From the NCBI RefSeq assembly GCF_004359215.1, contig NC_090621.1:558015-610331 (forward strand): a DNA stretch of 52,317 nt, in the 5' to 3' direction. The notes beneath the pieces were generated by a model. The model worked only from the letters and a program-made list of their open reading frames with translations. It had not been told where the DNA came from and made no database searches. The stretch is from Bremia lactucae. Lineage: Eukaryota > Oomycota > Peronosporomycetes > Peronosporales > Peronosporaceae. Each line of letters opens with the position of its first letter. Within the stretch, counting starts at the first letter, position 1. Below are positions 1 to 8,284 of this stretch, piece by piece. Made by a program: the position numbers and the translations under genes.

Positions 1-1760
1 GCGGACCGCGTCGTCTGTTACCAATCGCGTCAGCTGCAACCAGATGAACGCAATTACCTAGTGCATGATATAGAACTCATTGCCATGAAATATGCACTGG
101 CTAAGTTTAGGGTCTATCACCTCGAAGTTAGACCGTTCATCGTATATACGGACCATGCGTCATTACGCACGGCCGTCAATAGCCCACACCTCTCGCAGAG
201 AATGGCGAGGTGGCTATCCTTCTTCGCGGAGTATAACTTCTCCGTCGAATATAAACCAGGACGACTTATTGTCGTCGCTGATGCGTTATGACACCGACCC
301 GATTTCGAGTCGGCAGTGCACCCCAGCCGTGAAAATAACCCAACTGTTGCTACACTCACTACGAGTGTTCCGTCATCAACCTTAGTTGATGACATAAAGA
401 AAGCCTACACAGAAGATAAGGACCTTCTATATTTGATGAATCATTTAATGAATCCATCCAATAAATCTTTTAAAAAATTACCGGCTTTATATCGATCGTC
501 ATCCGATCGATACACAACACGTAACGGCTTATTGTATTACGCAGCCGTTACCGGCGACACTCCACGTGTCGTCGTTCATACTCACAATAATTTGTGCTTG
601 CGCATCATGTATGAGTGTCACACTGCACAAACAAGTGGGCATTGTGGACGTGAGAAAACTTATCTCACGGTAAGTAGCGACTTTTACTAGCCCCGCCAGT
701 ATCAGTTTGTGCGCAAGTACATTCGTGCTTGCGAGGTATGTCAACGGGTGAAGCCTAGTCCTACATCCCGTGCACCTCCCCAACCTCTACCACTTCTGGC
801 AGAGTGCTGGCAGTCCGTATCTATGGACTTCGTCTTTCGATAACCCGAAGACGATCACAAAAACAATGGTATTCATGTTTTTGTAGACAAATTCGGCAAG
901 ATGGTATATCTTGCTGCAGTACCAGCTCCAAACTGTGCCCGTGTCTTCATCGACACAAAATTAAAACTCAACAGGTTACCCCGTGAACTGGTCTCGGATA
1001 GAGATCCACGGTTTACGGCGGAGTTTTGACAATCCGTGTTCAGATCTCTCGGAACACGGCTGACTATGTCAACATCCGACCACACAGAAACGGATGGTCA
1101 ACAGAACGCGTAAATCGCGTCCTCGAAGAGATACTTTGAGGTTACGTCCAATCGTATCCGAAGTAGAGCGAGGTTTTACCGATGGTCGATTTTGCCATCA
1201 AAAATTTGGTGCATGCCTTTTGAACGCATACACCATTCTTCGTGAATGGCGTAAGCCATTCACGCACACCCACCCAATAACAGGGATCCTCTAGTTTAAG
1301 GGGGAGACTCGCACGAGCAAAATCATTTCTGGCTCTTGCTCATCACGCTCGGAGTTAACAACGACGCTAATGATGTCGACGTCGAAGCAATCGACATCAA
1401 ATTTGAATAAACTTTCATGGCAGTGCGCTTTGTGCGCAATGGACCGTCAGAAACGGAACGCAGACAAACATGAACGAAAGAAGAGCAGACGTTCTTTTAT
1501 TTAAAGCTAATGACCTAGTACTACTCTCTACGATAAACCTACCTAAGCGTGTAGTCACTATTGTGGGAAGCAGTAAACTACTACACAAGTTCATTGGGCC
1601 TTTCCGTGTACTGCATCGCAGAGGCAATGCGTACGCAATAAAATTGCCACGTAGAAAGCGAACGCATCCTATGTTTTACTTTGTCGGCTCCGCTGGTATT
1701 ATCAATTACGCGGTTTCTTCCGAGGGCGGATCTGACCACCCATTTCAAGAATCCCTAAAA
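1..1760 (+). pseudogene. Ty3/gypsy pol fragment: RNase H, integrase, C-terminal region (element A)
   Basis: RNase H covers about 1-290, with the YTDHASLRTA and EYKPGRL motifs. Integrase follows: the zinc-binding end (HTAQTSGHCGREKTYL, CEVCQRVK) at about 590-750, the core at about 800-1130, then the C-terminal region LLHKFIGPFRVLHRRGNAYA at about 1580-1640. Stops and frameshifts break it at about 290, 690, 840, 1028 and 1110, so it cannot make a working polyprotein. In the intact family this region degrades the RNA template and joins cDNA to the genome. The downstream reading frame stays open to 2153, but beyond about 1700 that strand is antisense to the conserved aORF, so the pol end is uncertain. 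Confidence 0.8.
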
Positions 1761-3300
1761 AATTCTTGTGGTCACGAACCAGATTCTCATGCTGAATCTG
1801 GAGAATCTCATGTCGGGTCCGAAGAGTTTCGTAACCGCGATGAGCTGACAATAGCTCATCACGAAAAGCGTGGTAATTCCGTTCATACTCCAACATGGAG
1901 TACGCACTCTTCGAACGGTCTTTCAAACGTTCAATATGATGAGCCTGCACCGTCTGCTCTAACGAGCGAAGCTTACCGCACTCGTGATTTAGTCCTTACT
2001 CCAAATCAGGGAGAAAGCGATCGAGTTTGCCGATCTTCGACTCTAGATCCGACACATGGGTTGGATCTAATTATTCCTCCTCCGCCACAACCTTTGGTGG
2101 ATTCCCACGGTGGCCGATTCTTGTTGAACGTATCTAAAACCACCGTGATGTGAAGGGGCAGCAAACGATTTATCTTATTCGCTGGTGCGGTTGTCCACCT
2201 TCATGACAGCTAGGATCCTCGCTCTTAGCTGATTGTTGACGTTGAGGGCCTCGTCAGTCAGTAAGACGAGACCCATCCGATGGATGAGAAGGTCCATCAA
2301 AAAACACGCGCTCCTGGCGCCTGTGAATCAATTGCAAAACGTCAATCGCATCGCGCATCTCGATAGAGATTCGAGCCCTTCCCCATGACGAAGAAAGGGT
2401 ATAGACATTTTTTTTCTCGCATCGTGTTGTCAACACATCACGGACAGGGATCACTTCACGTGAAGCATGGAAGCCCAGCCTCACGTAACAGCCGATGCAA
2501 TTGATACCTTGCACCGGTTCAAGTTGTTTCTCAAACTTAACTCGAATCGCATGAAGTCTTTGAAGCCAGGCTTCGCGTCCAATGTCTTTGACATTGCGAG
2601 TGAGTGCGCTCCAGGCTTGCATAAGCGAGACTTTCTCTCGCTTATTGTTGTCACTATACCATCGATGCTTGAAAAAAGCATCGATATAAAAATCTTCCTC
2701 AGCGCAAAAGTTCTTCGCGCTGGGATTAAGGCCATGTAAGGTAGTCTCTCCAGACAAGCTACTAATAAGCTGTTTGGGTTAAGCCACGGCTTCCTTTCAG
2801 GGGCAAGACGAGACATTTTAGTGACTACGATCCCCTGAGTGGTACCCACTGTAGCAGGGGTACCACAAGAGCTTTATTACGATGGGTTACGCTATCGTCA
2901 TCACATCGCACAGAACATGATCGGGTGACGGCACGGGAGACGGTACACGCGATGAGGAATCCTCCTCATCGTCTGATCCGAACATGCTGTTGCGAATGCT
3001 ACCAGCATGTCTATTCAAATGAACTTCCTTATCCAAAGGCTTATAGTCAGCCGCCTGACGATGATCAGGCGACTGTTCTGTTCTCACCGAGTCGGCCATT
3101 TTGTCCGACTCGCTTTCGTAGTCGACCTCCAAAGAGGGGTCTTATTCACTTGGTGTATCACCATGTGCACTCGCAACATTTAGAGTTGCCGAAGAAGATG
3201 ACACTACGGCAGACGTAACGTCTGCCACAAAAGACATTAATGCGTCGCCCGCGGCTCCATAAACCGCCGCCGAAGGCGCCGCACTATTCGCATACCGCAT
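1700..3300 (-). pseudogene. Antisense gene (aORF) of element A, degenerate
   Basis: Read on the - strand, this starts at ATG-CGG (3300), the start conserved in B, E and F, 131 bp from the 3' LTR. The N-terminus is acidic and Ser-rich (DYESESDKMADS, FGSDDEEDSSSR). A conserved middle follows at 2254-2757 (SAKNFCAEEDFYIDAFFKHR, VSLMQAWSALTRNVKDIGRE). A coiled coil lies at 1702-1950 (HHIERLKDRSKSAYSMLEYE) and ends in RPRKKPRN and a stop. Frameshifts and stops near 2880, 2760 and 2260 break it. The gene reads opposite to pol and its 3' end overlaps the open frame of pol. I do not recognise the product; conservation across copies is the reason to treat it as a gene. Confidence 0.7.
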
Positions 3301-3418
3301 GGACTTATTAACCACGCGATGGAATTAAAATGATGAATCTGTCCAATCAACATCGGTTTTAATAAAGAAGTCTTGTTGTGACCACTCTACCCAATGACAG
3401 TCAGAGTGATTGTCGTTT

Positions 3419-3431
3419 ACGGGAGGGGTGA
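3419..3431 (+). other. Polypurine tract before the 3' LTR of element A
   Basis: The sequence ACGGGAGGGGTGA abuts the LTR start TGTAAC. The same GGGAGG-rich stretch precedes the 3' LTRs of E (45832-45843), A' (about 7257-7269) and, reversed, B (8152-8165) and F (51058-51070). Position and purine content fit the plus-strand primer of Ty3 elements. Confidence 0.7.
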
Positions 3432-3862
3432 TGTAACGGGGTGCATCCATGCATGAAATTAACACTTAAAGGTTGTTAATTAATATATTATCTAAAAGGC
3501 AGATAATAGTTAAAGAATATTATTTTTCAAGGAAATATTCTAAAAGCTTATTTATTGGTAAATACAGACCATTATATCTATTTTCTCCGCGGTCCAGTCA
3601 GCGCTGGACGCGCGCAAAGAGAAAGACAGATAAAACTTTTAGTACATGTTTTGAATTAGTTTATAATTAAGTTAGTATTAAGGAGATAGACAAGAAGAAC
3701 TTTATTATATCAATACACTTTTTATTTAACCCTTATTAAAGCAAGTGTTTTAAAGAGGAGACTTTCTCTGCACCTAATAGTGTACGTGAGGCACCACTCG
3801 CACTGAGGCAGTGCAAAGTGGACTTGTACTGAAGCAGCACAAGTTGGCACTGCCCCGTTACA
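3432..3862 (+). repeat. 3' LTR of element A (431 bp)
   Basis: The LTR begins TGTAACGGGG and ends GCCCCGTTACA, a perfect TG...CA inverted terminus. It aligns with the LTRs at 7270, 7701, 14657, 39935, 45844 and 50605. Near its end it carries two short hairpins (CACTG-AGG-CAGTG at about 3801-3814, then the TTGTACTG/CAGCACAA pair at 3823-3842). A polypurine tract precedes it, so it is a 3' LTR. Confidence 0.88.
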
Positions 3863-3867
3863 GCCAC
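3863..3867. repeat. Probable target-site duplication GCCAC beside element A
   Basis: GCCAC follows the LTR directly and belongs to the C-type LTR (GTGGC on its own strand). The same GTGGC, at the same place in a C-type LTR, follows element B at 15098-15102. The partner duplication of A lies outside the window or has been moved. Confidence 0.5.
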
Positions 3868-4356
3868 GCTCTATTTATACACACACCCTAACACAGTGAG
3901 GAAGCGGTAAGACCGTCTTCTCTTGCGTGCAGTGAGGAAGTTGTGGTGGGCGCGTTAGTGACCTCACCCAACGCACTAAGTACTTTAGTTAAGTATCGTC
4001 ACGGGAGCGGTGATCCGGCTCTTCGTGCGCACTTACTAAGTAGAAAGTAGTTTTCAGAATGATCTAAATTGAATCGCATTAAATATAATACCTACTTTAC
4101 CAATCAAAATGTCATCTCTATAGATAACACTAATATGTATTGCGAGCGTATCCTTCTAGATACCTGGCGTAACGGATGACGCTAGGCGTCAACCCTATAC
4201 ACCTATGTGCATCACATACACAAGGATTGGTAACGAATGTGATCCACACCCTAGTGCTGGGTATAATAACTTTTTTTCAGTAATTGACCATCCCTTCAAT
4301 TACACCAAGTGTACTTAACGAGGACTATAATATTAGGGCAACTTTAGCCCGTTACA
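3863..4356 (-). repeat. 3' LTR of element C' (truncated by A)
   Basis: Read on the - strand it begins TGTAACGGGCTAAAG at 4356 and reaches AGAGCGTGGC at 3863. The last 24 bp or so of the C-type LTR are missing at the A junction. It aligns with the C-type LTRs at 26669-27188 and 38907-39428, sharing blocks such as GATACGCTCGCAATACATAT. The run TCAAGAGGGGATAG on the inner side (4357-4370 reversed) is the polypurine tract. Confidence 0.82.
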
Positions 4357-4485
4357 CTATCCCCTCTTGATATTCGATTGTTTTTTTAAATTCGTCAAAG
4401 AGAAACGAGGAACTGCGAGCAGCTTTGCGCGCTGATAGTTCGTTCAGTCACTCTAGCGACCTGTTTTACATAAACGGCACCAAAG

Positions 4486-5270
4486 ATGCCATTGAAAAAC
4501 GGCATTGTTGGTGGGTAGTCTACGAAGACGCCCTCTCAACCTCACAATAAGCGCATGCGCCGCGCTAACACGTCGGCAGCGTCCAATGCTTCGTCACAAC
4601 GCCGACAGCTACTGCTGCTGTCGAATTAACGGGGCTAAAGGATCCATCCACTTCAACAGTAGGGATGCTGATCCGTCGCTTATTGTTGACTACAATGAGT
4701 CGACACCGTTGCCGTCATCTCAAAGAAGCAATGCGGACAACTAGCTAATGAGGAAGGATGATGGTGCATTATCGCCCATTCAAACTTCTCTGATTCCTCA
4801 CAACTTGGAGACACTTAGATTTTCGAATACTGAATAGTCGTCTGTGCTGGATAGCGCAGCGACCATTTATATGTGAGCGCTCCTCATAAATACGCAGCTG
4901 TTTTTTACTTTGGTAAAACGAAAATACTCGAGCTCAGACCATTATCCACACTGGTTCTGACATAAAGAATTCTGATTCTAAAGCTCCGCCGACGACACGT
5001 GAACGTGCATAGTCGGTGTCACAAGCCAGTCGTATTGAACAAGGCTATGTAACGGGTGGCATACCAAAGATGCCCCTCCATATAAATGGCCTCGTTCAAA
5101 CGGACCAAGAACGTCGCTCCTAAAGCGCGCTATTCCAGACGTTCATAATTATTATGGCGTCCTTAAAAATCACGGAGGGCTCAGTTCCGGCGCCACATTC
5201 ATGCGCGTTCCGATGCGATGAAATAGCGGTCGCAGAAAACTAATTCCGCCAGCTAGTGGACCCCTTTGAT
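4486..5270 (+). pseudogene. Antisense gene (C-type aORF) of element C'
   Basis: This reads + while the element's pol reads -. The start ATG at 4486 begins MPLKNGIVGG, which aligns with MAPLRSIVGG of the copy at 38772. It lies 129 bp from the LTR, the same spacing as aORFs in the other families. Further matches are RRANTSAASNASS against RRVNTLAVSNASV, and DDGALSPIQTSLI against DDGAILPIQTPLI at about 4750-4800. A nearly open stretch runs through SKAPPTTRERA (about 4980) to about 5270. Stops near 4516 and 4627 and frameshifts break it. I could not align it with the A-type aORF. No known family recognised. Confidence 0.55.
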
Positions 5271-7062
5271 TTTCTCACTACGCTGTTCATAAAGACTAGC
5301 AAAGAGGCCCTAGTTGATGCTCCTTTTCACAGGCAGCCACCAAGCCGGGCACGTAAATACGCAGGGTATCGATATGTTCCCAACGTCAAAATCCTTCGGG
5401 TTACCCTTCCATTGGACGAGGATCTGATACCTTTGCCTCACGGAGCGGTGTGCAAGCAACCTTCTAACAAGGAAGCGTTGGTTTCCACCCGTATCCATCA
5501 ATGCAGGCGGCGCCCGATAGGAGTGGCAATCTCTCCCACTTACTCGCGGCTGTCTTACCTTCGTTCAATTAGTCACAGGCATTTGACGCTGCTGAACGAC
5601 GTATTGGGGATCTCGAAGGTCAAGCCTTGCGACTGAACTCGGATCTTCAGGATGTCCGAGCGAAGGCTCGTCAGGGTTGTAAACGCCTGAAGACTCGTTT
5701 GGACCTCTTTGAGAGGGTAATGCTGAGGAATCCGCGTTACTCGCGTGATGTCCCTCGCTCTACAAGTCTGTTCGTGGTGGGAGGCGTCGGTCCGATAGCT
5801 TTTAGCCTTCACCATCACCCTCACCCGAACGACGCTCGACTCATAGTCGGCGTCATGATCGGTCTCCTTAGACAGATGGGGATATGTGACCTTATTTGGG
5901 TCTACATACCGTTTCAGACGACCCACGTAAAATACGGGGTGCGTCTTCATGTACGAGGAAAGGGCGAGCCTTATAATATTTGAGTCTCCAACCTCTTCTA
6001 CCACTGTAAAGGGTCCAATGAAACGCGGCAACAGCTTCGTAGTACCTCCAAAAAGTACAGAAATTGTATTTTTAGGTAGGATAGCAGTACTTAATAGATT
6101 TTTTCACCCACTCAAAAGCGTTCATTACTCTTGCACCATAAAAAACACATATTCGTTTTGTTTGTCACGAACTTTTCGAGTGATGGCTAATCGCTCACCA
6201 ACAAAACGTTAAGTCTCACTCACGCCTTAGCATCAAACTCGCCTATGACACCGCCGAGAGGTCGGTCCTAAGACGAAGTTTTTTTGACCACTGCTAAAGT
6301 GGCAGGGTCGCTAGGGCAAGGTTCTGTCGTTGACATGATACCCTCGCTGGTCATCGTCATATTGACGAAACTATGTCCATCTTTCGCACCGAGCATAGTG
6401 AGGGGGCCTCTCCCACTAAGACTCGGGCTGCGCACAAACGAGACTGGCATCCGAGGATAGCGCAGTTAATTAAGATAGAACGGTGTCTCACGCGTACTGG
6501 CATGGACACTTTCATTTATAGCGAACTCCACAAAGGGCAATTGTTTGCCCCATTCTTTAAAAGTTTCTCTAGTGCGCAAGACATCCGCCACAACCCGATT
6601 GACACATTCTGTTTGGCCATCGGTCTGAGGATGATCTGCGGTCGACATGGGGAGCTTGCTACTTAGCAGCTCGACCTCATATCGCCAAAAACCAGACGTA
6701 AAACTTGGATCTCGGTCCGATACTATGGACTCGAGCATCCCGTGTGGTCGGTAAACATGATCCAGGAACAAGAGAGCTGCCTACTTGCTAGTGATGGATG
6801 TTTTAGATGGTTAAAATGCACCATCTTGCTCAGTCTGTCTACAAAGACGACGAGCCCCGTCCGACCCTTATGATCGGGCGGCATGCCAAACATGAAGTCC
6901 AAACTACTTGACTTCCAACATTCCGTTGGATTCGGTAGCGACTTCAGTGGATCACTGCTGGGCGGTGCAGGCTTGATGCGCTGACACTGTTCTCAAGAGC
7001 GAATATAGTTAGCCGCCCATCTATATAGGTGTGGCCACCCAAATTCCTAAGAATGTCTTTTC
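5271..7062 (-). pseudogene. Integrase, pol C-terminus and chromodomain of element C'
   Basis: Reading on the - strand: integrase core at 6771-6466, with FLDHVYRPHGMLESIVSDRD and DHPQTDGQTECVNRVVADVL giving the second Asp and the Glu of the DDE triad. The GPF-like C-terminal region lies at about 6031-5573 (MPRFIGPFTVVEEVGD, HPVFYVGRLKRYVDPN). A chromodomain follows at about 5501-5310 (RFLVRRLLAHRSVRQRYQIL, VQWKG), diverging after the WKG motif. Stops occur near 6460 and 6260. In chromoviruses such a domain binds histone marks and steers integration; whether this one did is inference. Confidence 0.75.
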
Positions 7063-7700
7063 ACAGCCAAGCAGATGGAACGTCTGCCGCAAGAGACAAT
7101 AATGTGTCGCCCGCGGCTGCACGAACCGCAGCCAAATGGACTTGTTTAATATGCGATAGAATTAAAAATGATGAATTAGACCAATAAACATCGTTTTTTA
7201 TTAAGTGGTCTGATAGTGACCACTCTATCCAATGACAATTAGAGTGATTGTCGTTTAATGGATGGGTGATGTAACGAGTGTGTATCTTTACATGAATTTA
7301 ACACTTAAAGGTTGTTATTTAATATATTATCTAAAAGGTCGATAATATTTGGAGAATATTACTTTACATGGAAATATTCTAAAAGCTTATCCATTGGTAA
7401 ATATAGACCACTGTATCTACATTCTCCGCGGTCCACTCAGCGCTGAATGCGCGCTAAGAGAAAGACAGATAAAACTTAATTACATGTTTGTATTAGATTA
7501 TAACTAAGTTAATATTAAGTAGATAGACACGAAGAACTTAATTATGTTAATACAGTTATTAATGTAACCCTCTTTAAAGCAAGTGTTTTAAAGAGAGTCT
7601 TCCTCTGCACGTACTAGTGTCCGTGAATTGACGTGAGGCACTACTCGCACTGAGGCAGTGCGAAGTGGACTTGTACTGAAACAGTACAAGTCAGTAGTGC
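7063..7700 (+). mobile_element. Element A': 3' tail of an A-type Ty3 element
   Basis: This short fragment keeps only the N-terminal codons of the aORF (on the - strand, about 7063-7140, matching GGCTGCGGTTCGTGCAGCCG of the B and F copies), the leader of about 130 bp, a polypurine tract and a + oriented LTR. Everything upstream is lost at the junction with C'. It meets element B tail-to-tail. Confidence 0.75.
7270..7700 (+). repeat. 3' LTR of element A' (lacks its last bases)
   Basis: It starts TGTAACGAGTG after the polypurine tract and aligns throughout with the A LTR at 3432. It stops at CAGTAGTGC, where other copies continue with CCCGTTACA or TCGTTACA. The next base starts the reversed LTR of element B. 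It carries two perfect hairpins: CGCACTG/CAGTGCG and GACTTGTACTG/CAGTACAAGTC, at about 7648-7691. Confidence 0.82.
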
Positions 7701-8151
7701 TGTAACGGGGCACTACGACTTGTACTGTTTCAGTACAAGTCCACTTCACACTGCTTCAGTTGTGAGTGGTGCCTTTCGTTAGGTGACGTACACTGTACGT
7801 GCAGAGGAAGACTTCCCTTAAGACAAGTTAACTTAAGAGGGTAAAATGAAAACTCTATTAATATAGTTAAGTGTCTCTTAATCTATCTTTGTAAATGCTG
7901 ACTTAACTATAACCTAATACTAGACATGTAAATGAATTCTTATCTATCTTATCTTGTAACTCTCTTTGATTACTTCTATAGCTGATTAGTCTGCGGAATA
8001 AATAGACATAATGGCCTATACCTATTTATGGATAAGAATTCAGGAAATTACTATATAAAGTAATATCCTCCAAATATTATCTACCTTTAAGATAATATAT
8101 TAATAAACAACCTTTAAGTGTTAATTTCATGTGACGATACACCCCGTTACA
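7701..8151 (-). repeat. 3' LTR of element B (451 bp)
   Basis: It starts TGTAACGGGGC and ends ACACCCCGTTACA on the + strand. It aligns with the reversed A LTR. On the inner side TCACCCTCCCTTAAACGAC is the reversed polypurine tract. Hairpin arms GACTTGTACTG/CAGTACAAGTC occupy 7717-7741. Confidence 0.87.
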
Positions 8152-8250
8152 TCACCCTCCCTTAAACGACAATCACTCTAAATGTCATTAGATGGAGTGG
8201 TCGCTATGTGACCACTTAATTTTTAATATGATTTTTATTGGCCAGATCCA

Positions 8251-8264
8251 TCATTTTAAATTTT
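8251..8264 (+). promoter_or_regulatory. Candidate oomycete initiator in front of the aORF
   Basis: TCATTTTAAATTTT matches the known oomycete core consensus TCATTYYNCAWTTT at 13 of 14 positions and lies 20-34 bp before the aORF start at 8285. The A and F copies have TCATTTTAA-TTCC at the same place, which fits less well. It would let the aORF be transcribed from within the element rather than from the LTR. Seen in sequence; activity is inference. Confidence 0.4.
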
Positions 8265-8284
8265 ATCGCATGAAGAAACCATTC

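Larger units (their letters stand above)
1..3862 (+). mobile_element. Element A: Ty3/gypsy retrotransposon, 3' part
   Basis: The window opens inside the RNase H domain of a Ty3/gypsy pol on the + strand. It continues through integrase, the pol C-terminal region, an antisense gene (aORF, - strand), a polypurine tract and a complete 3' LTR. The 5' LTR, gag and RT lie outside the window. The first bases closely match element E from about 43861 and element B read on the - strand, so A, B and E are one family. The element is followed by GCCAC and then by a C-type LTR, into which it appears to be inserted. Confidence 0.85.
3863..7062 (-). mobile_element. Element C': chromodomain Ty3/gypsy retrotransposon, 3' part
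   Basis: On the - strand this carries integrase, the pol C-terminal region with a chromodomain, an antisense gene and a 3' LTR. It is an inverted near-copy of 36100-38930 in the C compound element: the integrase fragments at 6466-6771 and 36378-36683 differ at only a few residues. It is cut at the LTR end by the A insertion (about 3863) and ends within the integrase zinc-binding region at about 7062, where A-type sequence takes over. Confidence 0.82.

Noticed and set aside
117..395. Open frame on the - strand of element A's RNase H region
   Set aside because: It is the complement of the conserved pol frame, appears in other copies only because pol is conserved there, and has no start or motif of its own.
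2467..2739. + strand frame of 90 codons within element A
   Set aside because: It is antisense to the conserved middle of the aORF, which runs on the - strand and is the frame kept in other copies.
5627..5983. + strand frame of 118 codons in C', mirrored at 37166-37546
   Set aside because: It lies opposite the GPF-like region of pol and is explained by the conservation of that frame. No start, promoter or recognisable domain.
8192..8284. Upstream start of the B aORF at 8192
   Set aside because: A, E and F keep only ATG-CGG at the position equal to 8285, and the upstream codons are leader sequence that is not kept in frame.
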